The notes beneath the pieces were generated by a model. The model was not told the DNA's origin. It saw only the letters and a list, made by a program, of their open reading frames with translations, and did no database searches. Shown piece by piece: positions 1-11,176 of a stretch of DNA of 64,000 bases. Every line of letters starts with the position of its first letter. The first letter of the stretch is position 1. The DNA comes from Saussurea involucrata (Eukaryota; Streptophyta; Magnoliopsida; Asterales; Asteraceae). The position numbers were made by a program, and so were the translations under genes. Where the stretch lies: the NCBI GenBank assembly GCA_033807775.1, contig CM066322.1, positions 21,937,001-22,001,000 of the forward strand, read 5' to 3'.

Positions 1-233
1 GACAAACCTAATGACAACATAATATTTCAATAATTTGGTCTTATCACATAATGAATTTAAGTAATAGTTTTGTAAAAAATATATAAATCTTGTGTAACTT
101 TTTTTATTAGTTTATGAAATGCAATTGATGGACATATGTACCAACCATAGAACTTGTGACATATTTACTCGTTCGACGGTCATAAACGTTTGGCGATATG
201 GGAATATTTCGTTTATATTGATATCAATGATTT

Positions 234-252
234 AGAGAGAGAGAGAGAGAGA
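234..252. repeat. (GA)n microsatellite
   Basis: A run of GA dinucleotides in the AT-rich left flank. No gene is associated with it. Confidence 0.9.
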
Positions 253-364
253 CAATGATTTATTGGTATATTTAAAATTTTCTTTCAAGATTTGAGTAAC
301 GATGTTGATTCTCCACTTCACATGGCATGTGTCTCTCTATTCTGTTTTTTTTGTTAATTAATTG

Positions 365-366
<2 letters not shown>

Positions 367-401
<35 letters not shown>
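367..401. repeat. (TA)n microsatellite
   Basis: About 17 uninterrupted AT/TA units. The Tyr/Ile-rich short ORFs that cross it on both strands are products of the repeat. The rest of 1-459 is AT-rich and shows no recognisable gene or element. Confidence 0.95.
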
Positions 402-403
<2 letters not shown>

Positions 404-459
404 CATAGATTAAATGAATTCTTTTTTCTTGTCGACAAAAAAATACCATTGATTTATAA

Positions 460-833
460 GAGCATCTCCAACAGATTTCCCATAATTTCTCAAAAATTGA
501 GAACCCAAAGCCAAAATTCCCCCCAAAAAATACATTCATCTTCAACAGTTTTCCCATTTTGAAGAATCCAACTTTAATTAAAATATTAAAATATTTCATT
601 AATCCATTAAAATATTATTTCTCCCTCTACATATTTATTTTCAAAGTTTTCTATTGGTCATCTCACTTGGTAATCATTTTTGGAGTGATATCCATATTTG
701 GAGAAAAAAACTTTCTCTCTCAAACTTACTCCATTTTGGAGATAGTTTTGGGGAAGCTGTTGGAGCAAAATATTAGCCCAAAATTCTCATTTTCACCATT
801 TTCCTTATTTTGGGGAAGCTGTTGGAGATGCTC
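460..833. mobile_element. Tourist-like (PIF/Harbinger) MITE
   Basis: The two ends are perfect 15-bp inverted repeats, GAGCATCTCCAACAG at 460-474 and its complement at 819-833. They are flanked by a 3-bp TAA duplication (457-459 and 834-836), which is the target preference of PIF/Harbinger elements. The element is 374 bp, AT-rich and has no transposase, so it would need to be mobilised in trans. The subterminal block TTTTGGGGAAGCTGTTGGAG occurs twice near the right end, at about 746-765 and at the terminus. The superfamily call rests on TSD and TIR only. Confidence 0.85.
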
Positions 834-1100
834 TAAACGTTTTTACTTAAGGAGAGATTGATTTGACGTAAATCACGTAATAGTTTGAGGGATAAAATTT
901 TGAAATTACACGGGATGTTTTAATACTTTGCAGACGGGCCCTTATTAGTTCATTTTTTTTTCTTTTTCTTTTGAAAAGGCTTGAAAACTCAAATCTAGGG
1001 GTGTGATTTTCTTTTTTGTTGTTGTTTTGAGGTATTTTTGTAATCTTTCGTCTAATACCTACAATAGGAGTGTGCATTAGGTTGTGTTAACCTGGACAAG
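834..1100. other. Intergenic spacer between MITE and element A
   Basis: AT-rich sequence with a T-rich tract near 951-972. No ORF, promoter or repeat that I can support. It ends with ACAAG (1096-1100), the left TSD of element A. Confidence 0.6.
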
Positions 1101-1669
1101 TGTAATAACCCAAATTTGAATAATGGGATTTTAATGAAAAGTTAAGGGGGCAAATTTGTTTATTATGAAATGGTTTGAGGGTAGAATATGTAATTTGGGA
1201 AACTAATTCTTTTTCTCTATTGGGATGCGCCGCTTTTGGCTGAAATCTGGGAAAAGAAGCATTTTCATAATAGGGTTTTAGGTGTATGTGTGTATGGTGG
1301 TGAACCTGCATCTTCGAGAGAGAGAGAGAGAGCCTGCGATAAAGAGAGAAAGAGGAAATGAGTCTACATGTGTGTGTGTCATGTGGGTGCAGCCGGCGAG
1401 AAGAGAGAGAGACGCCGGGAGAGAGACAGCCGACGAAGAGAGAGAGAGACGCCGAGAGAGAAACAGCCGGCGAAGAGAGAGAGAGACGCCGAGAGAGAGG
1501 CAGCCGGCGAAGAGAGAGAGAGAGAGAGACGTCGAGAGAGAGAGACGGCGAGGAGAGAGAGACGACGAGGAGAGAGAGAGATGATGAGGGAAGAAGCAGC
1601 GGTGGTGGCTGCCTGTGGTGGTCGCCGGCGATAGTGGCTGCCGGTGGTGGTCGTCGGCGGCGGTGCGGC
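1101..1669 (+). repeat. 5' LTR of element A (5' quarter only)
   Basis: Closely matches 5766-6340 of the 3' LTR, including the GA-rich array. Homology stops where TGTAACACCCG (family X LTR) begins at 1670. The remaining 1.75 kb of the LTR is absent from this copy. Confidence 0.85.
1311..1590. repeat. GA-rich imperfect tandem array in LTR A
   Basis: Units of about 35 bp built from GCCGGCGAAGAGAG and GACGCCGAGAGAG blocks. The same array is at about 5978-6255 in the 3' LTR with small copy-number differences. Arg/Glu-rich frames on the plus strand and Ser/Leu-rich frames on the minus strand are low-complexity artefacts, not proteins. Confidence 0.85.
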
Positions 1670-1826
1670 TGTAACACCCGTAATTTCGGTAAATAAATAC
1701 CACCCAAATGTTTTGCATCTTGAAAATGGTGGGATTTATGTTTGGAAGACATTACGTAAAGTCTCTAAGAGTATCGGGAGTTTTGGCGTTGAAAAGTTGA
1801 GTTTCGGGGTTCGGTACGTTTTGTGC

Positions 1827-1961
1827 GACTATGACCAGCGACAATGACCATGTCATTGTCGCGGTGTCATTGTCGCGATGGAGGGGCAAATCGAGAAACC
1901 AAACAGAATGTGGTACGCGGGTCGCGACAATGACCAGCGACAATGACCATGTCATTGTCGC
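1827..1961. repeat. Palindromic GCGACAATGAC cluster in X LTR
   Basis: Two perfect 11-bp inverted repeats, GCGACAATGAC / GTCATTGTCGC with a 3-bp spacer, lie at 1838-1862 and 1937-1961. Further half-sites lie between and before them. A diverged version of the cluster is at 16945-17085. The position, 150-300 bp into the LTR, fits a U3 regulatory array; the function is inferred. Confidence 0.8.
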
Positions 1962-3246
1962 GGTCGGGGAGCTGGAATCCGATTAAAACCATTTCTCACC
2001 CTAAATCCCTTCTCACTTCTCCCATTTCATCCATTCTTTTCTCAACTCAAAACCCTAAGCATCCAAAGCCGATTTTGAGCTTTTGAACCCCAAGATTTGA
2101 TGTTTCAAGTGGTTTCCTCATCTTCTTCCCCAAGTCAAACACCCACCATGGATTGGAAACCTTAACCCTTCAAAAGGAAACCCCCACTTCATCTTCTCCA
2201 CTGATTTCTAGGGTTTTTACCCAACCCTTCCCACTCTATTTGAAGATTAGGAGTTGTGGAGCATCTTGGAGGTTGTAGAGACGTTTTGGGTTGGTGGATT
2301 CAAGTATGGTTAAGGTAATCTCCTCTCCTCTTTGAATATGAAGTTAGGGTTTTGTTATAATGGGTGTTTTGGTATGTTATGGATAGATGATGATTCCTTA
2401 TGGCTAGACTTTGGTTTTGATGGGTGGAAATTCATGAATTTAGGTTTTAGAGATTGTGGCTTGAGAATGCAATCTTCTTCAAAGGAGCTTACGTTTGGAG
2501 AACTCTAGATTTAGCTAAATCTAGCTAAGGTGAGTTCAAGTTACTTTGCGAAAACTTTGTACATGCCAAAATGTTATTTTCCATGTAATTATGTGTTTTA
2601 CTTGAAAGTTATAAATGTGGAGTTATTTGGTGAGTTTTACCTTTTGAGGTATTAAATGTGGTAAATGTAGTAAAACACTACTTTTGGAATTTTGGAAAAT
2701 ATGATAGGTAAATCATACATGAAAATGGATTATTGATTTATGTGATAGATGGGGTCTATTTGTTATGAAAATGCAATTCTGGATAGTTTGGAAAATATGC
2801 ATATAACACATCATGAGGTGTTTTGAAAATGTAAAAGTTGAGTCCTTTTTGGAAAGGAGGGTTATCCCGATCCAAGATTTATTTCGGGTTTCCATGGGTT
2901 CAAAGTACTTATTGGCAGAGGTGTGTGTTTCTATGTTTAATGTCATTTTATGAATTTTATGAACTATCTTTTGAGTTAGTTGAGCTTGCGGCTTGGTATT
3001 GGATTTTATTAAGTTTTGGGGACACTTGTCCAGTTTGATAACTCAAAGTTGATTTTTGATCATGATTTATGTTAATTGGGGAATTGCATGTTTTGAATGC
3101 ATTTGTTTAATTATTTGGGGTCGTGTAATATTTTAGACCTTGTTAGCCGTGGATCCATAGGCATTTGAGTTTCCCTTAGTCTCGCGGGCAAGAGGTCGGA
3201 TTTGATTGAGCTTAGTTTACGAGACGTTGGTTTATTTGGTGGTACG

Positions 3247-3446
3247 GAATAGGCATCAGGATCCATGATAGGTAAGGCGTGGATCTAGATGGTCGGGCGT
3301 CGTCTCATGGACAGTAAGGTGTAATTCCATATATGTGCTTAGCACGGGATAGGCATCGAGTCCCATGATAGGTAAGGCGTGGACCTGGAAGGTCGGGCGT
3401 CGTCTCATGGGCAATAAGGTGTAATCCTTAACGTGCTGTTGTGGAT
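3247..3446. repeat. 100-bp tandem duplication in X LTR
   Basis: The block containing CCATGATAGGTAAGGCGTGG occurs twice exactly 100 bp apart (about 3263 and 3363), followed each time by GGTCGGGCGTCGTCTCATGG. It makes repetitive short minus-strand ORFs that I do not regard as genes. Confidence 0.8.
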
Positions 3447-3715
3447 TTGGTGACCCAATGTATAGACCTGGAATGGTTGAAGTTGGGGGCATCCTAGTCT
3501 CGTGAGCAATAGATCTGGGGTGATTGAGCTCAGTTTTACGAGAGTAATCCACGTGGGTGTTTTTATTACATAGTAAGTGACCCACTTTGGTGTCCCGTCA
3601 CGTGCGATGTACATGGGTCTCCCCCGTCACCGAAAGGTGTTGTTTTGGGTATTTATTACTACTCATGTTTTCGGTGATGTGTTCTATTTATATGGATTGT
3701 TTTCCATGTTACGTG

Positions 3716-5765
3716 AATAGGTTTCGAAAAGAGGGAGACAAATCACGAAGTTGAGTGTGATAGGTTGGAAGGATTAGGTTCTGTAAGAAACCTTTGTTAA
3801 AGAATGAGTTAAGGAAGTAGTTACAGGTTGTCAGTTGGTGTAGAAGTAGACAGCTGTGTAAAGTGGTTAAGGCCGAAGGCTGGAACCAGAAGGTTGAAAT
3901 TTGATAGAACACCTTATATGGGCGTTAAGAGGAGGAGAAGTTATCATTTTGAATAAGCGTTCTATTTACGAGGTATGGAGGGATACGTAGAATGATGAGG
4001 TATGTCGTACAATCGAAGCGAGTGTGTAGATTTTATCAATCGGTAAGAAAAGTGTGGTGTCCTTGTAAGGGCTCGAATCGTAAAGAGCTAGTTAGAACGT
4101 TTGTGTTTGAATTAATTGAGAACTCGTGAGTTATAGTTCATCAAATTGGGAAAAGAGTACGTAGCGAGGTAGACTCGTTTGTGACATACGGGAGAATATG
4201 AAGGAAAGTGTGAAGTGTGTGCGAATGACCATGAGAGATTTGGTCTGCAGTGTGATGTTATGAGTGAGGAATGTACAGTTTTTTTTTGTTGGAAAGGAGG
4301 AATGTACAGTTATGTAATGACATTAGTTGCCAAGTTAATGTACCAGCTAGTATCGTAGCGAGGTGATGTTAGAGAGAAAGAAAGCATCAGATAGAGGCTT
4401 TTGGGGTTTTCGGATGAGATGTACGACCTATAAATCAGATTGTAGGAGCACCTAGAGGGTAAGTTGACCTTCTAGTGTGATTTCGATCGGGATGGAAGGA
4501 CATAGTAGTGGTGGGAGATTTCCCAAGGGAGAATTCGAGTGTTTTTAGGTTGTAAGAGACGCTATGTGGGTATATGTTGAAATCATTGGAAGATTAAAGA
4601 GGATGAAGAGTGTGTTAGTCAAATTGTGTTATAGTAGAGGCTAAATCTCTAAAGGGCATGAATTGTTTCTTGGGCGTGAGGGAATGATCCTAAAAGGAGA
4701 CAGTTGGAAATTTGGGTATGTGTAAAGAATGCCATGATGATGCTTATGAGTCGGAGTGGTAGCATGATCTCTAGTTGAGATGAAACGTCATGATAGATAT
4801 ATAAGCCTTGGATTGGTTGATTAAGATATTATGGATTTGACAAGTAGGGGCAATTGTTTGTTATTGAAGGATGTGTTACAATTCTACCGGGATTCTTACT
4901 AAGAATTGATAAGAAGGAATCGATATGCTAAAGTAAGAAGTTGATGATAGCATGATGGGATATGAAATTTTCAAATTATTTTGAAAATTGTGAATTGTTA
5001 GGTTACTCGGTGGGAGTTGGTAGTTAAGAAATCATTTTAGACTGGGGAATCTTGTGATTTCCAAATATCGAGATATTGATATTAAGTTATTAAATATGAT
5101 AAATTATGGTTAGTAGAAAGAAATGAACTGAGTTTCATTTAGAGTTTATCGTTTGAAGCAAGTTGATAATTACAATTGGAATGAGTTGGTCAAGTTAATG
5201 TTGCTAGTGATAAAGAGAAGGAACTGTTTTGTTTTGCACTAGCCAAGAAAGGTAGTCGAGCCCTAGAACTGTTATAGTGGTCATGAATCAGATAAGGTAA
5301 TTAAGGAGGGGTAAGCATTGAGACGTTTGCAACCTTTATTCGCATGTTACGATTTATAAGATGGATTACGAGAATTCTAGGGGAAGTGTTATTGAGATTA
5401 ACACACCGATCGTTAAGGAACTAATTAAGGTAAATCTAAGTAAGAAAGTCGGGAGGATTTTTATAGCTACCTGATTTTTATGGGCATTGTTTGTAATCGA
5501 AAGAATCATAGAACTTGAGTTTCGTAGTGTTCCTAAAGTAATAGATCCGAGTTGGAAGATGAAGGAGGGGATGATTGTATGTTCAGTTATAAGCAAAGAA
5601 TGTAAGTTTAATCAGAGTTGCGCAGCTAAGGCGTGAAAGTATGTTGTTATTTGTTTTGTTATTAGAAAGATTTATTCCGAGAGTTGAAATTAAGTTTTGA
5701 TGATCAATTGCACTAGTTAATGTTAGAGTGAATTCCGGGACGGAATTCCGTTAAGGAGGGGAGAT
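3716..5765 (+). other. Non-coding interior of element A
   Basis: About 2 kb with no significant ORF. The stretch from about 3755 matches, in order, the interiors of element B (from about 47335) and of the 31415 element (from about 34796). Shared landmarks are GTTGGAAGGATTAGGTTC, a GGCAGCTGTGTAA-like block and AATGACCATGAGAGA. This colinearity, without coding sequence, is the main evidence that these elements form one non-autonomous group. Confidence 0.65.
5753..5765 (+). promoter_or_regulatory. Polypurine tract of element A
   Basis: AAGGAGGGGAGAT sits directly before the 3' LTR at 5766. It is the expected plus-strand primer for reverse transcription. Confidence 0.8.
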
Positions 5766-8086
5766 TGTAATAACCCAAGTTTGAATAATGGGATTTTAAT
5801 GAAAAGTTAAGGGGGCAAATTTGTTTATTATGAAATGGTTTGAGGGTAGAATATGTAATTTGGGAAACTAATTCTTTTTCTCTATTGGGATGCGCCGCTT
5901 TTGGCTGAAATCTGGGAAAAGAAGCATTTTCATAATAGGGTTTTAGGTGTATGTGTGTATGGTGGTGAACCTGCATCTTCGAGAGAGAGAGAGAGAGAGA
6001 GAGAGAGCCTGCGATAAAGAGAGAAAGAGGAAATGAGTCTACATGTGCGTGTGTCATGTGGGTGCAGCCGGCGAGAAGAGAGAGAGAGACGCCGGGAGAG
6101 AGACAGTCGGCGAAGAGAGAGAGAGACGCCGAGAGAGAAACAGCCGGCGAAGAGAGAGAGACGCCGAGAGAGAGGCAGCCGGCAAAGAGAGAGAGAGACG
6201 TCGAGAGAGAGACGGCGAGGAGAGAGACGGCGAGGAGGAGAGAGAGAGATGATGAGGGAAGAAGCAGTGGTGGTGGCTGCCTGTGGTGGTCGCCGGCGAT
6301 AGTGGATGCCGGTGGTGGTCGTCGGCGGCGGTGCGGCTGGGCAGCAACCTTCCTTTTTCGTGAGGTTTATTTCAAGGTGAAGAGACTCCGATTTTGGTAA
6401 GTATTCTTTCATTATTAAGTTTCTATTCTACAATGTTAGTAGCAAACCATATTGTTATTCTATTTCTCTAGGTTAGAGTAAAATAAGTAGAAGAACACCT
6501 CTGGGATTTTAATTCAATCAGGTTTGGTAAGATGTTAAAAGCAATGGGGTCTTAAGGATTAAGATGGCCTAGCAAGTTGTAGGGAACACTATTGAATGAA
6601 ATTGAGTAAGAAAACCTTATTAATTGGTTGTCTTAGTAAGCGATATTGAAAATGTTCGGAGTGCGTCTTCTGCATGAATTACGCAACCGTATGACTGTTA
6701 CGCAAGAGAGGGAGAGATTTGCGTACGTCCTTTTTGGAACCCAAATCGCGGAAGTCTCATGAGATGTTCCTCTATTTGGGCCTATGTTATTTAAATTAGG
6801 GTGGGCCGTTGGATACTTCTAATTGGACCAAAATTGTAGTTAATGGAATTGTGACTTGGGTCAATATTGTTGGGATCGGTAAATTTTTTATTGGACGACT
6901 AAGTACTAGGTAATTAGACCTTGTGCGTTTAGTTAATTAATTGGATTTCGACTCGATCAAATTAAGATGGGCTTGGTCTAGTTAATTTAATTTGGGCTTG
7001 GGGATAAGCAAGTTAATCTAAGGTCCGGTTTCATATTATTAAATCCAGGGTTCGTTTATTTTGAGACTGAGATTTAGGATCCAGTGTTTTTACTTTATTG
7101 TTGAGAATCTAGAGTTGGGTAAATTAATGGATCCGGTATTGTACGTCAATTGGATGGGTAAATAAAGACCATTAATTATGATTTTTTGGACTAGAAGTGT
7201 AATCTACCAATTTAGAGAAGTTAGGGTTGGGTTCGGGATTTAACTCGAGTAATAATTGGACGAATTATGACGTACATTATTAATATAATAGGTATTCCAC
7301 CTAGAGATCGGAAGTGTAAGTGAGGAGCTTTGGAGCAAGCAAGCCAGGTGAGTTTTCTAAACTAAAATGTGTGGCTTTTAAAGTGTTTTCAAAAGGTGTT
7401 TTGAATGTTGAGAATTGCCATGCTTTATTATTATGCTTTAATTGCATGAAAGTTGTTTAAAGTTTTATGTAGAATGTATGCATACGTTGTGATAGACGTA
7501 AACTGGCCAAGACGGGAGTGGAGACCCGCCAGTGCTCGTGCGGGAGTGGAGACCCTTTATGCCAGGGGAAGTGGCCCCAAAATAAGGCAGCATGAGACTG
7601 ACTCGTTGTCACCTTAGGGTGGCCTCAGGGTGTCAGATTACGAGGGGCGGATTTATCCATGGGAGTTTTATGAGAAACTTTTATGAAAAGTTATACGGAA
7701 GTTTTATGTGCAATATTTTGATATCAGCTATGCGAAAGTTTATTATTGAAAGTTTATATATGAAAGATTTATGTTGAAAAGATAAACTGTTTTAAATGAT
7801 TTTGAGAACTGTCAGGAGGGACTCACTAGACCTCATGGTCTAACCCTCGCTTTTCCATAACAAAACCTTTTCAGGTAAGCAGGCGATTAGGGACTCGAGC
7901 AAGTGAGTGGAGATTAGCAAGGAAAGTTGACAGCGTAGTGACACTATTACCCATTTAGTTATTTCTCAGTTGTGTAGGTTGTTTCCGCCAACCAAAAATT
8001 TGAATATTGTAAGGAAATTTTTGAGACGTGATTTTGGGATGTTCGATTTATTTATATGAATTGTTGTGAAATTTTAGGTTGTTAGA
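5766..8086 (+). repeat. 3' LTR of element A
   Basis: A 2321-bp LTR starting TGTAATAACCC and ending at 8086 before the TSD ACAAG. It contains the GA-rich array (about 5978-6255), a PBS-proximal hairpin (7827-7842) and a tail module (CTCAGTTGTGTAGGTTGTTTCC) that is also in LTR B at about 15300. This is the only complete copy of this LTR in the window. Confidence 0.85.
7821..7850 (+). other. Conserved LTR hairpin, element A copy
   Basis: ACTCACTAGACC-TCAT-GGTCTAACCC. The stem TAGACC/GGTCTA (7827-7832 with 7837-7842) lies 244 bp before the LTR end. It is one of seven equivalent hairpins in the window with the same flanks. Confidence 0.75.
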
Positions 8087-8091
8087 ACAAG

Positions 8092-8777
8092 TCTAAACCG
8101 ATCAATAATTATATTGATACTGAAAAAAGAACCGATATGTATTATTTTACTCTTAAGCTGGACCTAAAATAACATCATTTCAAATATGTAAAAGAACGGT
8201 TTGGTTTCAGCAATCATTGACGTTTCCAGGGTTTTTGCCTAATGGAACACCTTTAAGGTAGATTATAGGTTTGGAAAGATTTTTGAAGTTTTTTAGTTGA
8301 TTTCAATGAATTTTAAGTTTTTTTTGTCGCTTTTGAAGGACATTTTCGGTTTTTTTGGTTGATTTTGAAAGACTTTTTTAGTTTTTTGATTGATGGGGTC
8401 ACTGGCGGAAAAACACTAGGGGGAAGTATAACAGAAAGTAACAAAAGTTTTGTTATTTTTTTCTTTTTAACGGGGTCCATCCTCCCCCCCTCCCCCCTTC
8501 ATGTACTGGATCCGCCCCTGTCAGCAAATGAAGAGAATCATACCTAACCGACAACAAAGGTTTCACAAAAACTGGATTTGAGAACCAAAACAAGCATATT
8601 TGGCGTCCATCTAGTTTAGTATTGTCCCAATTTGCTTCTACAGTTTTGTAACACCTCATAATCGGATTAAACCATAGGAAAACTCATAAGGAAAGACATG
8701 AATTTAAGTGTTTAAGGAAGATATTCCCCAATTAAGTATATGATTTATGTGTTCAAACTTCATTTTAACGATGGGTT
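8092..8777. other. Intergenic, AT-rich; possible DNA-transposon relic at 8401-8520
   Basis: Mostly T-rich sequence without a gene. At 8506-8520 the sequence CTGGATCCGCCCCTG is the complement of a CAGGGGCGGATCCAG terminus of the kind seen at hAT-type plant elements. A weak inverted partner starts near 8401 (CACTGGCGG). I see no convincing TSD, so this part is tentative. Confidence 0.35.
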
Positions 8778-8796
8778 GGTAGGGTATGATGTTGTT

Positions 8797-9455
8797 TTTT
8801 TTTAGAACGACGGGATTTATTAAAACACTAGCAAGGGGCTAGAGAGAATTACAAAATAGCTAATTTAGGGCAACATAACCATCTATCCCAACAAAAGTTA
8901 CAGTTTTTCTTCCTATTGCTAATCCAAAAGAAAGAGTTTGAAACGATGTCATCAAAAATGACGTCTCTCTTAGGTTTTTCCTTTCTAAAGATAAGGTTGT
9001 TCCTGTAGCCCCAGACGGTCCAAAACGTGGAGATAACAACCGCATCAAAAAGTTGTCTATAGACAGGTTTCCAAGGCGCTCCGTCAGCCCAAGTGATCAG
9101 GTTATGAACTGACAACAACGGAGGAAGATCAATCTCCCACCACAATGAAATCCGACGCCACAGAGGAGCAAGGAGCGGGTAACCAACAAACAAGTGTTCT
9201 GTAGACTCACCGATGTCAGAGCAAACAGGGCACAGAACTGAATCCAAATCCACTCCTTTGTCCCTAAGATTAAGCCTAGTAGGGATTTTATCCCACCCAA
9301 TTCGCCAGATAAGGATGTTGAGCTTAATAGGGACCAGGTTATTCCATCTCGTCTGAGTGTCTGTGAATGCAAGAAAAAAGGAGTCCATGAAATGTCTCGC
9401 GGAAGCCACCACGTAAGTCCCCGAGATATCTAAATCCCACGCCATTTTGTCTCTC
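8797..9455 (-). mobile_element. 5'-truncated L1 LINE
   Basis: A 659-bp minus-strand insertion flanked by a 19-bp perfect duplication GGTAGGGTATGATGTTGTT (8778-8796 and 9456-9474). Its 3' end, on the left, carries a short poly(A) that reads as T on the plus strand at about 8795-8803. Long variable TSD, poly(A) end and 5' truncation are the marks of target-primed reverse transcription. It keeps only the C-terminal part of ORF2. Confidence 0.9.
8849..9445 (-). pseudogene. L1 ORF2 C-terminal fragment (zf-RVT region)
   Basis: A 198-codon open frame that matches the zinc-binding region found after the reverse transcriptase in plant L1-type ORF2 proteins (zf-RVT). Visible marks are WNNLVPIKLNILIWRI, then LCPVC and STEHLF (a Cys/His cluster), then PLWRRI and a W-rich tail (FWTVWGYRNNLIF). 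In the intact protein this region follows the reverse transcriptase that copies LINE RNA at the nick. Endonuclease and RT domains are absent because the insertion is 5'-truncated, so the fragment is not functional. The frame has stayed open, which suggests a fairly young insertion. Confidence 0.85.
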
Positions 9456-9474
9456 GGTAGGGTATGATGTTGTT

Positions 9475-10036
9475 AAAAATGTTTAGAATGTTCATGTGGA
9501 TATTGATGGTGAAACGTCGTTAATTCGACAAAAAACGATCCAATATGTTGCCATGATGAAACAAAGGCTTAACAAATTTGATTTTGATACATAATTTGAT
9601 GTTAAATCAATATTTAAGTTGACTGTTGATGTATATATCAGCAGGAGGCATCACTGTTAACGACAAAGGACATGAGAAAGTATATTCAAGCACCAGACAT
9701 ATTTACCGATGCAAACGTTCTAGTTTATTTCAATATTTGATTCATTTAGATACATAATATGGTGCGAAATTAATATTTACTCGTAAGGTCTTAACTCTTA
9801 AGGACAAATTGACAATTTATAGATATAAGTTGATATGAAACCAATTAAATCAATTTCAATTTCAATTTATGTATATAAAACCTTCTGCATTTACGCTGAA
9901 TTTGACCATTATTCCGTCAATTTCAATTTCAATTTTAAATTTAAAAATAATTAGATAATTAAAACTAAATTAAAATTATTCAATATTTTCTGGCAAATTT
10001 TATAATATAGTTTAATTTTAAATTTTAAAACAATGC
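9475..10036. other. Intergenic, AT-rich, no feature recognised
   Basis: Low-complexity A/T-rich sequence, with repeated CAATTTCAATTTCAATTT-like stretches near 9855-9950. I see no ORF, TIR or LTR end. Confidence 0.5.
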
Positions 10037-10044
10037 ATTCTCAC

Positions 10045-10621
10045 TAGAGGTGTTCATCGGTTGACATCCAGTGGATGTGAAGGGAACCGAACTGATCCAA
10101 TCATCCGTTGGATGTCCGATTTTTTCAACCGAACCGATCCAATCATCCATTGAATGTTGGATTTTTCCAATCCAATGGATGATTGGATCGGTTCGGTTCC
10201 ATCCATTGGATATTCTTATTGGATATCCGTTGGATCGGATCGGATCCCTCCAATGTTTTTATGTTTCTTTCTAAAAAAACTAGTTTTTATTTTTTACAAA
10301 TGTTTTTAAATTATAATGTTTTAAAAATAAAAACTTTTTACTTTTGAAACTTTGAATTATAATGTATTGGATGGTAGTTGGATGATAACCGGATGAGTGA
10401 TTGGATGATAATTGAATGAATGGTTAGATGGTGAATCGGTTCGGTTCGGTTTTGATCGGTTCTGGACTGTCATCCAAGAACCGACCGATCCAAACTGAAT
10501 GTTGAAAATTTTGATTCGATCCGATCCGATCCAATTACAATTGGATATCCAATTAAGTACGATCGATTCTAATTAGATCGGTCGGTTCTGATTGAATCGG
10601 TTGACTTTCTTCGTACCCCTA
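10045..10621. mobile_element. hAT-like MITE
   Basis: The ends are TAGAGGT at 10045 and ACCCCTA at 10621 (short TIR TAGRGGT). The flanking 8-bp sequences ATTCTCAC (10037-10044) and ACTCTCAC (10622-10629) match at 7 of 8 bases, the TSD length of hAT elements. The 577-bp body consists of inverted and direct repeats of GGATCGGTTCGG-like and CCAATCATCC-like motifs and could fold extensively. It has no transposase. Confidence 0.7.
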
Positions 10622-10629
10622 ACTCTCAC

Positions 10630-11176
10630 CCAAACCCCATTAATTGGCCCCTGCCCTCTCTCTCTCCCCACCAGGCACCAACTGCACCCATACTGGTCAA
10701 AGACATCCTGTGATGTCCTCCCTCCGTCGCTGTCCCTCTCACCCAATGAATTGAAACCCCACTGGTTTTTTTTTTTAATAGTTCGATTATTAAAAATGTG
10801 GTATTTTTTATTTTTTTGGTCAGATAACATTATGTAATCGTATTGTAAAATGGAACATATAATATATTAAAAATATCAAAATGTTATAGTAGACTATTTT
10901 TTAAAACTTACTGCATGATTACAAAATTACGTGTCATATAAAAAAGTGTTACTATCTTAACAAAGTTTTTGAAGCCGTATGAAATAAAGTGTTCCGTTGG
11001 TTTTTATCAATGTTCCAAAAAACTCGTCGCACAGCCGCCGTGGCGCGTCATGTCACCAAGGCTTGTGTCTCATGCCATGTTAAGCCCATGGCACGCCATG
11101 GCCTGATGCGCAGTTTTCGTAATGCGTTATTTGATTTTTCTTTACGTTTTTAATGTCTTATTTGCAAGTTTTTTTT
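10630..11176. other. Intergenic, no gene recognised
   Basis: Contains a C/T-rich stretch (10640-10750), then A/T-rich sequence. Short ORFs on both strands across 10573-10837 show no family features. No promoter or repeat structure seen. Confidence 0.45.

Larger units (their letters stand above)
1670..3715 (+). repeat. Family X LTR, 5' portion, inserted in LTR A
   Basis: Starts TGTAACACCCGTAATTTCGG and aligns closely by eye with the X solo LTR starting at 16791, including the conserved TTTTGCATCTTGAAAATGG block. Its later part (3626-3715) matches 19826-19930 of another X-like copy. The 3' end of the LTR (GAGGGTGTTACA in other copies) is missing, and the sequence passes into element interior near 3715-3730. 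The truncation point is approximate. Confidence 0.75.
1101..8086 (+). mobile_element. Element A: non-coding Tekay-type LTR retrotransposon, rearranged
   Basis: The boundaries come from LTR starts TGTAATAACCC at 1101 and 5766, an LTR end at 8086 (TTAGA, apparently a mutated TTACA), and a 5-bp TSD ACAAG at 1096-1100 and 8087-8091. A polypurine tract precedes the second LTR. The interior has no gag or pol ORF. The 5' LTR is only about 570 bp long here, against 2321 bp for the 3' LTR, and is followed by about 2 kb of an unrelated LTR (family X). No PBS survives. The PPT and LTR style, with a run of GGAGGGGAG before TGTAA, are typical of Tekay/Del chromoviruses. I infer a non-autonomous derivative later damaged by nested insertion and deletion. 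Confidence 0.8.

Noticed and set aside
1282..1696. Overlapping ORFs of up to 221 codons on both strands (Arg/Glu-rich or Ser/Leu-rich), repeated at 5713-6412
   Set aside because: They arise from the GA-rich tandem array in the LTR. All frames are low-complexity and the same frames recur in both LTR copies.
8401..8520. Complete small hAT element
   Set aside because: One end looks like a hAT terminus but the partner is weak and the flanks do not form an 8-bp TSD, so I kept it only as a tentative note.
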